From positions 1 through 64,000 of the forward strand of contig MAAE01000004.1 in NCBI GenBank assembly GCA_002162675.1: a stretch of DNA of 64,000 nt. The letters are read 5' to 3'. Each line of letters starts with the position of its first letter. The stretch's first letter is position 1. Of the stretch, positions 26,032 to 35,279 are shown one piece after another. The notes under the pieces were generated by a model. That model did no database searches. It had not been told where the DNA came from and saw nothing but the letters and a program-made list of their open reading frames with translations. Source of the stretch: Colwellia sp. 39_35_sub15_T18 (GTDB taxonomy: Bacteria > Pseudomonadota > Gammaproteobacteria > Enterobacterales > Alteromonadaceae). Position numbers and translations under genes: made by a program.

Positions 26032-27819
26032 ATGAACATCACTTTGAGTAAAACTAATCGGTATTTTTTAAAGCGAAGAGATGGTATGAGACTGTTCGGA
26101 TTACTGCTCTGCATTTTATTGGTTGCCTGTGGTGATGCTAAAACAGATCCTGAACCTCCAGCTCCACCTCCAAATAAAGCAGCAGAAATAATATCGGTAC
26201 AATTGAATCGAACGAATGTACCCAGGTACAAAAAATTAGAGATGCAGCTGGAATTAAATACACAATATGTTAATCCGTATGATCAGCGAGAAGTACGAAT
26301 AGAGGTTACTTTTACCGCGCCAGATGGTGCAGTAATTTTGGTTTCTGGATATTGGGATCGAAACTGGAAAGTGCGTTTTACTCCCTCACAAGTGGGGCAA
26401 TGGCAATATTCTATCACGGTAGCAGATACCAACGGGTTAAGTGAACCACATACCAATAATTTCACCGTAAGCACCTCGAATGAACCGGGTTGGTTGTTGC
26501 CCGGTAATCAGGTTGATTCGACCTACAGTAGTCGATATTTGGCTCACCATGATGGCAGCCCATTTTATGGCGTTGGCCATGGAGATGTATTTTCTATTTT
26601 TTCTGGGGCTTTTGATGTTGAAGATTTATTCTTAAATATGCATCAAGCCAAAGAAAATTATTTTTTGTGGTGGCCTCAATTCTATTTCTCTCTTCTGGTT
26701 GACAACTATGATGATTATAATTTAGCTAATGCTGATGTGATTGATTCCGTTGTTCAGCGCACAGCTGACGAAGGTCTTTTTCTGATATTTACCGTTTGGG
26801 ATCATTCTCAGTTAAGGGACTCTTCACACGCTTGGTCTGACGGTAGATGGTGGCGCAATGGTTTCAAAAACTTAGTCAGTGCCGATGACTTTTTTACTAA
26901 CGAAGAAGCCTGGGCATGGCAAGAAAATTGGTATAGATATATTATAGCCCGTTGGGGTTACAGCCCATCAATCGCAATGTGGCAGACGGTTTCCGAAATT
27001 GATGGTACAAATGCCTATGAGAACATCAACCCATGGCATGAAAAAATTAATAATTATTTCATTGAAAATGATCCTTATCGACACCCGACAACGGCCAGTA
27101 TGTCAGGTGATTTAAAATGGGATCAAGGACATAATGTTATGGATATGCCCCAGGTTCATATTTATGCTGATCTACAACCCGGTAATAGCATTTTAACGGT
27201 GAATACAGCAAAGGTTGTTGCAGAGTACACACAAGCTATGTGGCTACTTGTCGACAGACCTAACTGGATAGGCGAGTTTGGTGTCATTAATAACCGCAAC
27301 GATGTAGATCAAAATTATTATCCCGAATTATTTCACAATGCTATCTGGGCGGCATTGGGTGCAGGCGCTGCTATGACGCCTACTGAATGGAATGATTTTA
27401 ATACCTGGGGAACTATGACTGATGAAATGAAACAACATATCTCCTATCTGAGTGATTTTGTATCTTTGTTGCCATTAGCAGCGTGGGATCCCGTGCCATT
27501 AGAGATTGGTAGTACAAGCCATAGGATACGAGCCTGGGGATTGGCAGGTAAACAGGGCGGGTTTGTTTGGGTGCAAGATCATACCTTAGAAGGCCTAGAT
27601 ATTGCGTTGGTTCGTGCCGGAAAAGAAGTGCGCGCTAATGTTTCTGTTAATATAAGCGGTTTAAGTTCCGGGCGATACAGAATATTTCCTTATAATACCT
27701 GGTCAGGTCAATTTAGCGATAGTTTTGATATAACGTGTGAAATACAAGTTGATCCTATTTGTACAATCCTTTTGCCAGAATTCACTTCTGATATAGCATT
27801 TCGTCTAGAGCTTCTGTAA
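26032..27819 (+). CDS. Lipoprotein glycoside hydrolase with DUF5060-like N-terminal domain
   Basis: The protein has 595 residues from ATG 26032 (AGGAA site); an in-frame ATG at 26086 would give a cleaner lipoprotein signal, MRLFGLLLCILLVAC, with the lipid-carrying Cys. After a Pro-rich linker comes an Ig-like DUF5060 domain (about 50-155, PDGAVILVSGYWDRNWKVRF), then a TIM-barrel domain (about 175-490). Likely catalytic acids are Glu in WQTVSEIDGTN and in WIGEFGV, the clan A pattern. A short beta domain ends the protein. It should cleave a polysaccharide at the cell surface; the target is unknown. No polysaccharide-utilisation genes flank it. Confidence 0.75.
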   Translation: MNITLSKTNRYFLKRRDGMRLFGLLLCILLVACGDAKTDPEPPAPPPNKAAEIISVQLNRTNVPRYKKLEMQLELNTQYVNPYDQREVRIEVTFTAPDGAVILVSGYWDRNWKVRFTPSQVGQWQYSITVADTNGLSEPHTNNFTVSTSNEPGWLLPGNQVDSTYSSRYLAHHDGSPFYGVGHGDVFSIFSGAFDVEDLFLNMHQAKENYFLWWPQFYFSLLVDNYDDYNLANADVIDSVVQRTADEGLFLIFTVWDHSQLRDSSHAWSDGRWWRNGFKNLVSADDFFTNEEAWAWQENWYRYIIARWGYSPSIAMWQTVSEIDGTNAYENINPWHEKINNYFIENDPYRHPTTASMSGDLKWDQGHNVMDMPQVHIYADLQPGNSILTVNTAKVVAEYTQAMWLLVDRPNWIGEFGVINNRNDVDQNYYPELFHNAIWAALGAGAAMTPTEWNDFNTWGTMTDEMKQHISYLSDFVSLLPLAAWDPVPLEIGSTSHRIRAWGLAGKQGGFVWVQDHTLEGLDIALVRAGKEVRANVSVNISGLSSGRYRIFPYNTWSGQFSDSFDITCEIQVDPICTILLPEFTSDIAFRLELL

Positions 27820-27827
27820 TGTAGCCA

Positions 27828-28025
27828 TTACTGTATTTTCTCAGATAATTTATCTTTGTTAACCTTAAACTCAAGAAATTCTTCATACACTTGAGAAAAC
27901 AATGGTGCCGTAGATTCTGACTCTGTCAGTGTTGGTACTATAACTTGCTGAACAGTAGGTTTCGGTGCCAGTAATCCTTGTAATTCCCGCTCGCCAATAT
28001 AGTCTTCAGTGAAAATGGACGACAT
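27828..28025 (-). pseudogene. N-terminal fragment of a tyrosine recombinase (integrase)
   Basis: The 65 codons resemble the start of phage-type integrases: an Asp/Glu-rich leader, then LFSQVYEEFLEFKVNKDKLSEK, like the beginning of the core-binding helical domain. The catalytic domain is absent. It lies just beyond the 3' end of rnpB on the same strand, a position typical of element integration next to a structural RNA gene. Confidence 0.45.
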
Positions 28026-28105
28026 TAGCTCACTTTAAGAACCGTGTACCAATCCGTGTACCATTTTTTGATGGTAATAAATTGATTTGAAAGGATTTTA
28101 GCTAG

Positions 28106-28136
28106 CCGCTTGATTATTTACTAGATAATCAAGCGG
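28106..28136. terminator. Perfect 12-bp hairpin downstream of rnpB
   Basis: CCGCTTGATTAT at 28106-28117 pairs perfectly with ATAATCAAGCGG at 28125-28136 across a 7-base loop. It follows rnpB by 12 bases in the direction of transcription. There is no good U-run on either strand, so it may be a stabilising stem or an integration-site feature rather than a classical terminator. Confidence 0.5.
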
Positions 28137-28147
28137 TTACTAAAATT

Positions 28148-28565
28148 GGTGAGCTGACACTATAAGCCGGGTTTTGTATCTTCCTTACTAAAAGTAAAGA
28201 AAGTGACAATCATTCGTCTAGGCCTTAAATCGCTTTAAGGCTCAAGCAACCTACCCGGTTTCCACGCGAGCCACGCTTATACTATTTAAACTTGCGTTCA
28301 AGTAGTCATGAAACCCTATTTGGTCTTGCTCCGGGTGGAGTTTACCTTGCAATTACTGTTACCAGCAATCCGGTGCGCTCTTACCGCACCCTTTCAGCCT
28401 TACCTGTGAATCCCGAAGGAAACCATCGGCGGTCTTCTCTCTGCTGCACTTGTCGTCGGCTTACGCCGCCCAGGCGTTACCTGGCACCCTGCTCATTGGA
28501 GCCCGGACTTTCCTCCCGCTAGAAATACTTACGTAAACTAGCCAGCGATTGTCTGGTCAACTCGG
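28148..28565 (-). ncRNA. rnpB: RNase P RNA, bacterial type A
   Basis: The catalytic RNA that matures tRNA 5' ends. Conserved blocks are clear on the minus strand: the 5' GTTGACCAGACAATCG, then AGGAAAGTCCGGGCTCC, GGGTGCCAGGTAACGCCTGG, GGTAAACTCCACCCGGAGCA, and the 3' AACCCGGCTTATAGTGTCAG. Length is about 418 bases against about 377 in E. coli; a longer helix before GAAACCGGGTAGG and a longer one near the 3' end account for the difference. Confidence 0.95.
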
Positions 28566-28634
28566 GGCGCATTTTACTTGATTTGATAAAAATGTCTATG
28601 GCTAAGTTCAGATAAAAAAACAGATGATATTGCG

Positions 28635-29489
28635 CTAACCTTCTTTAAAACTTAGCGCGATATCGTACAAGGCATTTTTCTTAACACCATGAATCTCAGC
28701 AGCGATAGCACAGGCTGTTTTAGGTTTCATTTCAGCCAAGAGTAATCTTAAGGTTTTAATCACTTCAGCTGAAATTTCATCGGGATCGGCTTTATAACCT
28801 TCTATGATCAGCACCATTTCACCTTTAAGCTGATTGGGGTCTTGCTCAAGCCATGCCAACAAATTTTCGGCGCTATCTGAATGAACCGTTTCAAAGGTTT
28901 TCGTTAGTTCACGGGCAATTACCACATAACGCTCGCCACCTAACGTGGTAACAACATCTTTTATGGTGTCTATGGCTCGTCTTGGCGCATCGTAAAAAAC
29001 CATAGTTCTTGGCTCATTCACTAATGCTAGCAGCGTGCTTTGCCTTGCCCCTGATTTAGACGGTAAAAAACCTTCAAAAGAAAACCTATCGGTGGGCAAT
29101 CCAGCCACACTTAGCGCTGAAATAGCCGCACAAGCACCAGGAATGGGTGAAACAGCTAAACCTAAACTGCGACAATGGCGCACTAAATGAAAACCGGGAT
29201 CACTGATCAGTGGTGTGCCCGCATCAGACACTAGCGCGATACTCTTGCCTTCTTGCAATAAACTAGCAATATAGTCTTGTCGCTGACGCTCATTATGATC
29301 ATGCATCGACAAGGTTTTATTTTTTATTGAGAATGCCGATAATAACTTGCCCGTGTGGCGTGTATCTTCACAGGCTATGATGTCAACTTGCGCCAACACC
29401 TCAAGTGCTCTGGTGCTAATATCACCTAAATTACCAATAGGGGTGGCAACAATATATAAGGTGCCTTTATCAATGCAGGTTTCACTCAT
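28635..29489 (-). CDS. rsmI: 16S rRNA 2'-O-ribose C1402 methyltransferase RsmI
   Basis: A 284-residue tetrapyrrole-methylase-fold enzyme. Family motifs are LYIVATPIGNLGDIS (11-25), CEDTRHT (39-45), LVSDAGTPLISDPG, PIPGACAAISALSVAGLP and the C-terminal helical part. It methylates C1402 in the decoding centre together with RsmH. The gene is divergent from lpoA, 91 bases apart, as in E. coli and relatives, with rnpB on its other side. Confidence 0.95.
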   Translation of the reverse strand: MSETCIDKGTLYIVATPIGNLGDISTRALEVLAQVDIIACEDTRHTGKLLSAFSIKNKTLSMHDHNERQRQDYIASLLQEGKSIALVSDAGTPLISDPGFHLVRHCRSLGLAVSPIPGACAAISALSVAGLPTDRFSFEGFLPSKSGARQSTLLALVNEPRTMVFYDAPRRAIDTIKDVVTTLGGERYVVIARELTKTFETVHSDSAENLLAWLEQDPNQLKGEMVLIIEGYKADPDEISAEVIKTLRLLLAEMKPKTACAIAAEIHGVKKNALYDIALSFKEG

Positions 29490-29580
29490 TTTAAATTACT
29501 TAACGTCAATAGTTGAGACTAGGTCAGATGACGTTTATTATAACCCTACACAGAGATAAAAATGCACGGATTTTTCCACT

Positions 29581-31593
29581 TTGAGCCAAACTAATTTTTC
29601 AGCCTTTTGTTTAAAGGAATTAACCTTAATTCGGCTACTCAAGCAAAAGCGCAGCAATATTCTATTCTCTTTAGTACTGCTAATCACAGTATTTATCAGT
29701 GCTTGCAGTACCCAGTCTTCGATCAAAAAAACATCCACAGTAACCACAACATCCGTAAAAACGCTTGATGGTGCAAGCGAAGAAAGAACCGCTAAAGAGC
29801 TATTAACGTTGGCACAATCACTGAACGAGCAATCAGCAGCGCTTAAGCAACAAGACAAAATTAACGAATTATTAGTATCAGCCAGTGAATTATTTTTGCA
29901 AGAGCAGAATTACCTTAAAGCACTGTGGTTAGCCAATAAAGTCAGTGATTTAGTAGACGACCAACAAAGCATTTACCCATTATTACTGGTAAAAGCGGCA
30001 AGTTTACAAGCATTAAATTATACCGAACAAGCATACCAACAACTGCAATTAGCGCAAGAGTTGGTAGTAAATTCTGCCAGTCTGCAAAGTGAGTACTTAC
30101 AAAATGAGAACCTACAAAGTGAGGAGTCAGCAAATGGTCACCCGCCATTGGCTTTTACCTTAGCTTATTACCAAACCTTAAGTGAGGTGTTGTTAGCAAA
30201 ATATCAGCTAGCCGCTTCCACTTCAGCGCAACTAATGGCTTTTTCAATGAACGATCATGCTACCGAGCAAGATGTTTGGCTTTTGTGGCAACAATTAAGC
30301 TCACTTAACTCTTGGCAGTTAACACAAGTGAGTAAAGATAAGCCGCCATTTTTCAATGGTTGGCAACAACTATTACACTACAGCCATAAGTTTGGTGCTA
30401 ATCCTACGCAATTTATCCGTTATTTATCGCTATGGCAAAAAAAATATCCCACTCATCCTGCTCGCCTTATTGTCGATGAATTAACAAAATCAGAACTTAT
30501 ATTAGATACTATTGAAAACATCGCAGTGTTACTGCCATTAAGTGGCGCTCAAGCAGGTGCAGGATTAGCTGCTCAGCAAGGTGTACTGGCCGCATATAAA
30601 AACAATACTAAGGTAAATATTCATTTTATTGATACTAACGTTTTAGATTGGCGCAATATCGCTAGCCGCTTTAGCGAGTTAAAGGTAGATCATGTTATAG
30701 GGCCCTTGTTAAAAGCTCATGTTGATAACTACCTAACCATGAGCGAAGAAAACATTGAGTTACAAATTCCTACCTTGCTGCTCAATTTACCGCAGCAAGA
30801 TACTTTAGCAAATTATCAAAGTGCTCTTTCGATGCGCCCAGAAAGTGAAGCACAACAAGCAGCAACCGTGTTAAGTCAACAGAATTACCGCTCTGCCATT
30901 ATTTTAAGCCATCAAGATAAAGTATCGAAACGCATAGCGTTAGCTTTTAGCGAACAATGGCAAAAAATAACCGCAAAAACTGTTGATATTGTTTACTTTA
31001 ATCAAGGTAAACAAATGCAAAATAGCTTAAAAGAAAGCTTAGATGTTAATACCAGTCAAGCACGTATTAACCAGCTTACCAGCCGTTTAAAGCAAAACAT
31101 TAAAACAGAAACCAGAAATCGTCGTGATATAGATATGATTTACTTGGTTGGCTCTCAAGCACAAACTCGATTAATTAAGCCTTATATTGACGTAAATATT
31201 AGCCCTTTTGCTAAAGTCATTCCTGTTTATGCTAGCTCAAGAAGCCATAGCCATTTTAATGATCTTAATAACAAAAGTAGTTTAAGTGATTTACAAAATT
31301 TAACCTTCACTCAAATGCCTTGGCTGTTAACCTCTAAACAACAAAATAAATCATTATCACAACTTAGTTACAAATTATGGCCACAGCGTACTGACAGTTT
31401 ATCGCGAATATTTGCAATGGGGTTTGACAGCTATAACGTCTTGCCAAAAATTTCGTTAATGCGACAAGCATCTTATATCCGTCATTTCGGACAAACGGGT
31501 ACTTTAAAGCTTGGTGATAACAATATTTTGACCCGTAGCCTTATTTGGGGTCGTTACCAAAGTAATAAGGTGACCGAAATTGTTATGGACTAA
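29581..31593 (+). CDS. lpoA: Penicillin-binding protein activator LpoA
   Basis: This outer-membrane lipoprotein activates PBP1A in peptidoglycan synthesis. The 670 residues are close to the E. coli length (678). The signal ends in the lipobox ISAC (Cys near 42). A TPR-like N-terminal domain (about 60-290) is followed by a periplasmic-binding-protein-like domain starting IAVLLPLSGAQAGAG. The only reasonable start is the TTG at 29581; no ATG lies before the signal peptide. The end overlaps yraN by 14 bases. Confidence 0.9.
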   Translation: MSQTNFSAFCLKELTLIRLLKQKRSNILFSLVLLITVFISACSTQSSIKKTSTVTTTSVKTLDGASEERTAKELLTLAQSLNEQSAALKQQDKINELLVSASELFLQEQNYLKALWLANKVSDLVDDQQSIYPLLLVKAASLQALNYTEQAYQQLQLAQELVVNSASLQSEYLQNENLQSEESANGHPPLAFTLAYYQTLSEVLLAKYQLAASTSAQLMAFSMNDHATEQDVWLLWQQLSSLNSWQLTQVSKDKPPFFNGWQQLLHYSHKFGANPTQFIRYLSLWQKKYPTHPARLIVDELTKSELILDTIENIAVLLPLSGAQAGAGLAAQQGVLAAYKNNTKVNIHFIDTNVLDWRNIASRFSELKVDHVIGPLLKAHVDNYLTMSEENIELQIPTLLLNLPQQDTLANYQSALSMRPESEAQQAATVLSQQNYRSAIILSHQDKVSKRIALAFSEQWQKITAKTVDIVYFNQGKQMQNSLKESLDVNTSQARINQLTSRLKQNIKTETRNRRDIDMIYLVGSQAQTRLIKPYIDVNISPFAKVIPVYASSRSHSHFNDLNNKSSLSDLQNLTFTQMPWLLTSKQQNKSLSQLSYKLWPQRTDSLSRIFAMGFDSYNVLPKISLMRQASYIRHFGQTGTLKLGDNNILTRSLIWGRYQSNKVTEIVMD

Positions 31594-31954
31594 AAAAAAT
31601 ACCACCAGAGTCACAGGTGCAATTACCGAGCAATTTGCCAAACACTATTTGATGCAGCAAGGCTTAACTTTTGTTGATGAAAACGTTCACTGTCGACAAG
31701 GTGAAATAGACCTCATTATGCAAGATGATACAACCTTGGTTTTTGTTGAAGTAAAGTACCGAAAAAACAATCACTTTGGCGGCGCTATTGCAGCTGTTTC
31801 AGTGGCTAAACAAAATAAAATTAAGTATTGTGCGACATTTTATCTCCATAAAATGAATTTAAATGAATATAATACCCCTTGTCGATTTGATGTTATTGCC
31901 TTAGAGGGTGATATTAGTCAGCCACAGGTAAGCTGGCTAAAAAATGCATTTTAA
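31580..31954 (+). CDS. yraN: YraN/UPF0102 nuclease-like protein
   Basis: 124 residues with a restriction-endonuclease-like fold. The signature is RQGEIDLIMQDD followed by LVFVEVKYRKNNHFGGA, giving the E...D...ExK arrangement of metal-dependent nucleases. The start is TTG 31580 inside the end of lpoA, which implies translational coupling. Its cellular role is not settled, although its place between lpoA and diaA is widely conserved. Confidence 0.9.
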   Translation: MLWTKKNTTRVTGAITEQFAKHYLMQQGLTFVDENVHCRQGEIDLIMQDDTTLVFVEVKYRKNNHFGGAIAAVSVAKQNKIKYCATFYLHKMNLNEYNTPCRFDVIALEGDISQPQVSWLKNAF

Positions 31955-31996
31955 TGTTCACAGAAAACTTAACAACACCGGAGCTACTTCCCCCTA

Positions 31997-32587
31997 ATGT
32001 TAGAACAGATTCAAAACAACTTTACCGAAAGCATACAAACTCAAATAGCGGCCACTGAAGAGCTTTCTTCTGCCATTGAGCTGGCAGGAATGACCATGGT
32101 ACAAGGCCTACTTGCCGGTAATAAAATACTTAGCTGTGGCAATAGTGGCTCTGCCGCTCTAACCCAACATTTTTGTAGCCAGTTGCTCAATCGTTTTGAA
32201 ACAGAGCGCCCCAGCCTACCCGCTATCAGTCTTGTCGCAAGTAGCTCAATCATGACTTCTATTGCTAGTGATTCACAATATGATGAAGTATTTTCCAAAC
32301 AAATTCGTGCCTTAGGTCACAATGGCGATGTTTTATTAGCGGTTTCTGCTAGTGGCAATGATCAAAGTGTTATAAAAGCCGTTGAGAGTGCCGTTTCACG
32401 CGATATGCCCATTATTGCCTTAACCGGTTGTGATGGCGGAGATATATCGGGCTTGCTTGGCGAGCATGATGTTGAAATTCGCGTGCCCTCAGCACGCACT
32501 GCGCGTATTAACGAAGTACACTTAATTGTATTGCACTGTTTATGTGAAATTATCGATACCACCTTATTTCCTCAATCGGAGTCTTAA
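31997..32587 (+). CDS. diaA: SIS-domain protein DiaA (DnaA initiator-associating factor)
   Basis: A 196-residue SIS-fold protein like phosphoheptose isomerase GmhA. Motifs are [20 protein letters not shown] and [18 protein letters not shown], the phosphosugar-binding loops. In this neighbourhood (lpoA-yraN-diaA-dolP) the protein is DiaA, which binds DnaA and promotes its assembly at oriC. An isomerase role cannot be excluded from sequence alone. Confidence 0.88.
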   Translation: MLEQIQNNFTESIQTQIAATEELSSAIELAGMTMVQGLLAGNKILSCGNSGSAALTQHFCSQLLNRFETERPSLPAISLVASSSIMTSIASDSQYDEVFSKQIRALGHNGDVLLAVSASGNDQSVIKAVESAVSRDMPIIALTGCDGGDISGLLGEHDVEIRVPSARTARINEVHLIVLHCLCEIIDTTLFPQSES

Positions 32588-32592
32588 CAACC

Positions 32593-33198
32593 ATGTTTAG
32601 CTTTTCTCAACTCAGCCAATTCAAATCAATGAAAGCCATGAAATTAGTCACGTTACTCACTTTAGTTGCTGTTTTACAAGGCTGTGCGGCCGCGGCCGTA
32701 GTTGCTATTACTACAGGCGCGTCAATGGCGACAGATAGACGCAGTGTTGGCAACCAAATTGACGACCAAAATATCGAATTAGAAGCTTATAATGAAATAA
32801 CCAAAAATAAATCGCTCAACGAAAATGCCAACTTGCATATCATTAGCCTTAATGGCTCGGTATTAATTATTGGTCAAACGCCCAATACTTACTTAAGAGA
32901 TCAGGCAATAAAAATTATTAATGCCATTGATGGCGTTGTTAAAATTCACAACCAAATTAGAATAGGCAATGTGACTTCAATTACCACCCAAACCAATGAT
33001 GTTTGGTTAACCTCAAAAGTTAAAACCGCACTGTTTTCAAGCGATGAAATTAATGGCAATGACATTAAGGTGATTACCGAAAATGCCGAAGTATTCTTAA
33101 TGGGTCTAGTGTCGAAAAAAGAAGCGAATGCCGCGATTGAAATAACGCGAAATATTAGCGGTGTTAATAGAGTTTTTAAAGCGTTTGAGTATTTATAA
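32593..33198 (+). CDS. dolP: Dual BON-domain lipoprotein DolP (YraP)
   Basis: An outer-membrane lipoprotein of 201 residues. The signal is MKLVTLLTLVAVLQGC with the lipobox Cys, preceded by an N-terminal extension of about 16 residues; ATGs at codons 13 and 16 would remove it. Two BON domains follow (about 65-125 and 135-200), each with the hVxxGxV-type core (LNGSVLIIGQTPN; ENAEVFLMGLVSK). DolP helps keep the outer membrane intact. The start lies five bases after diaA. Confidence 0.88.
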   Translation: MFSFSQLSQFKSMKAMKLVTLLTLVAVLQGCAAAAVVAITTGASMATDRRSVGNQIDDQNIELEAYNEITKNKSLNENANLHIISLNGSVLIIGQTPNTYLRDQAIKIINAIDGVVKIHNQIRIGNVTSITTQTNDVWLTSKVKTALFSSDEINGNDIKVITENAEVFLMGLVSKKEANAAIEITRNISGVNRVFKAFEYL

Positions 33199-33260
33199 AA
33201 AAGCCGCAAGTAATAAGAGAGTATTTACATAACAAGAAAAATACGATTCCCTGTTTCTAA

Positions 33261-33313
33261 ATTTCCCGCCTACAGTATTGATTAATACACCGTAGGCGAG
33301 AATTTATTCGCAC
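33261..33313. repeat. REP-like palindrome between dolP and sspB
   Basis: CGCCTACAGTATT pairs with AATACACCGTAGGCG, followed by GAGAATTTATTCGC. The sequence matches the REP family that surrounds the transposase gene at 37611. It sits between convergent genes and may also end both transcripts. Confidence 0.75.
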
Positions 33314-33326
33314 TAAGCAAATCAAG

Positions 33327-33800
33327 CTATTTTATGACTTTTAAGCTTGCTTTGCCTTTTGCTGATTTTTTCGGTTTTGCCGCTTTATCTGAAGAGGATA
33401 CACTGCTTAAACTAGGTTTAGCTTTGCTCTCAATATCATCCTCAACAACAATTTCTTCATCACTTGGATGCTCAATTGGTAGCGAAGTACCCACACCATT
33501 TTCTTTCGCGTAAATAGCCGCAACAGCCCCATAGGGCACAGTGATATGTTCAAGCTTACCGCCAAAACGGGCACTAAACTCAATAGCATTATTACTCAAG
33601 GCAATAGTTCCGACAGCAGAAGCGGCAATATTTAACACTATTTGCCCTTCGGCTACATAAGTCATAGGTACTAGAACACCATAAACATTGACATCAACGA
33701 CAATGTAAGGTGTTAAATCATTATCAGAAATCCAGTCATAATAAGCTCTAACGAGGTAGGACTTATTAGAACTCATTTTCACTGAAGATAAATCAGCCAT
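33327..33800 (-). CDS. sspB: ClpXP adaptor SspB
   Basis: The adaptor delivers ssrA-tagged peptides from stalled ribosomes to ClpXP. It has 157 residues: a globular tag-binding domain (about 10-110, RAYYDWISDNDLTPYIVVD, VLNIAASAVGTIALSNN, FSARFGG), an acidic variable linker (EEIVVEDDIE) and a basic C-terminal tail where the ClpX-docking module lies. The start overlaps the sspA stop by one base, the usual sspAB operon. Confidence 0.93.
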   Translation of the reverse strand: MADLSSVKMSSNKSYLVRAYYDWISDNDLTPYIVVDVNVYGVLVPMTYVAEGQIVLNIAASAVGTIALSNNAIEFSARFGGKLEHITVPYGAVAAIYAKENGVGTSLPIEHPSDEEIVVEDDIESKAKPSLSSVSSSDKAAKPKKSAKGKASLKVIK

Positions 33801-34441
33801 TAAGCTGGATGACCAAAACGTAATTCACGCTCAGCTTCGGTTAACGACGCTTGGAATGACTCACGTTCAAATAAACGTAGCATGTATGTTTTCAACTCTT
33901 TTGAGCCTTGACCAGCAAGTTCAATACCAAAAGCAGGTAAACGCCATAATAATGGTGCTAAATAACAATCGACTAAACTGTATTCTTCACTCATAAAATA
34001 AGGTGCTTCATTAAGAATTGGAGCCACGCTAAGTAAGCTTTCTTTCAATTCTTGACGTGCTTTTTCAGCTTCAGCAGCAGTACCGGTTTGAATTTTTGCC
34101 GCTAAACTATACCAATCATGTTCAATGCGGTGCATCATCAAACGACTACGACCACGTGATACAGGGTAAACAGGCATTAATGGTGGATGAGGAAAACGTT
34201 CATCTAAATATTCAATGATGATTTTAGCTTCATATAAAGCTAATTCACGATCAATTAATGTTGGTACTGTGCCGTAAGGATTTAAATCAATTAAATCTTC
34301 TGGCAAGTTTGCTAAATCAACAAAATTGATATCAACACCAACGCCCTTTTCTGCCAATACTATACGCGTTTGATGACTATACATATCATCAGCATGCGAG
34401 AATAACGTCATTACAGAACGTTTATTTGCTGCTACGGCCAT
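33800..34441 (-). CDS. sspA: Stringent starvation protein A
   Basis: A 213-residue protein of the glutathione-transferase fold that binds RNA polymerase and alters transcription under starvation. The thioredoxin-like half begins VMTLFSHADDMYSHQTRIVL and contains NPYGTVPTLIDRELALYEA, followed by the helical half with DCYLAPLLWRLPAFGIEL. It lacks a catalytic role in other bacteria. Cotranscribed with sspB downstream and preceded by a REP pair and petC. Confidence 0.93.
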   Translation of the reverse strand: MAVAANKRSVMTLFSHADDMYSHQTRIVLAEKGVGVDINFVDLANLPEDLIDLNPYGTVPTLIDRELALYEAKIIIEYLDERFPHPPLMPVYPVSRGRSRLMMHRIEHDWYSLAAKIQTGTAAEAEKARQELKESLLSVAPILNEAPYFMSEEYSLVDCYLAPLLWRLPAFGIELAGQGSKELKTYMLRLFERESFQASLTEAERELRFGHPA

Positions 34442-34468
34442 GGGGCCTCCTATTCTTTATAAAGCAAA

Positions 34469-34560
34469 AGCGCGATAAAGCTCCCGTAGGCGGGAACTTG
34501 TTCGCGCTAAAAAATAACATATAAATAAGCGCGATTACTTTCTACAAAGAACCCCGCTTA
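34469..34560. repeat. REP-like pair between sspA and petC
   Basis: The first unit (34469-34509) reads GCGCGATAAAG, then CCCGTAGGCGGG, then TTCGCGC. A second, partial unit at 34528-34560 begins AGCGCGATTACTTTCT. Same family as the copies near 37611. Confidence 0.75.
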
Positions 34561-34568
34561 TTTGATTG

Positions 34569-35279
34569 TTAGTGTACGTCTTTCCAATATTCTTTCTTAA
34601 GGAAATAAGAAATAATAAAGAAAACAAACAAGAAAATGAGTACATTGTAACCCATGCTTTCACGTTCAAGCTTGCTTGGCTCACCAACATATTCTAAAAA
34701 GTTGGTTAAATCACGAACAACAATATCGTACTCTTCTGTTGTTAAGCTACCGCCCATTGCTGGAGTAACATTACCGTGTTCATCAAGTGAACTAACACCT
34801 TGTAAGTCTTGCAATACGTGTGGCATACCTACATCTTTAAATACTTTATTGTTGACACCAAATGGGCGTTCACTGTCCATATAAAAAGAACGTAAATAAG
34901 TATATATCCAATCAGGGCTACGTAAACGCGCTTCAAGAGTTAAATCTGGTGGCGCAGTACCAAACCACTTAGCCGCTTCTTTTTTCGGCATGGTATTAGT
35001 AATATGATCACCCGATTTTTCACCTGTGTACATGTAGTTTTCAATACCATCAGCTTCTTCTATACCTAAATCTTTAAAGGTACGGTTATAACGTTGATAT
35101 TGTAACTGATGACAACCTAAACAATAATTTATGTAGGTTTTAAAACCATTTTTTAATGACTCTTTATCGGTTAAATCATTATTAGCATGATCTAAATTAG
35201 CACCACCTGATGACGCCAGTGCAGACAGTGACACTAAGGTAACTAAACCAAAAGCAAGCGCTTTAATTAAATTTTTCAT
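34569..35279 (-). CDS. petC: Cytochrome c1 of the bc1 complex
   Basis: The haem c subunit of ubiquinol-cytochrome c oxidoreductase in the inner membrane. 236 residues: signal peptide to about 22 (SALASSG), haem site CLGCH (about 53-57), the partner motif around APPDLTLEARLR, and a C-terminal membrane anchor (about 210-228). The start overlaps the petB stop by one base. Completes the petABC operon of aerobic respiration. Confidence 0.95.
   Translation of the reverse strand: MKNLIKALAFGLVTLVSLSALASSGGANLDHANNDLTDKESLKNGFKTYINYCLGCHQLQYQRYNRTFKDLGIEEADGIENYMYTGEKSGDHITNTMPKKEAAKWFGTAPPDLTLEARLRSPDWIYTYLRSFYMDSERPFGVNNKVFKDVGMPHVLQDLQGVSSLDEHGNVTPAMGGSLTTEEYDIVVRDLTNFLEYVGEPSKLERESMGYNVLIFLFVFFIISYFLKKEYWKDVH

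Noticed and set aside
28292-28522. A 76-codon plus-strand frame
   Set aside because: It lies wholly inside rnpB, antisense to the RNA, and shows no protein-like pattern.
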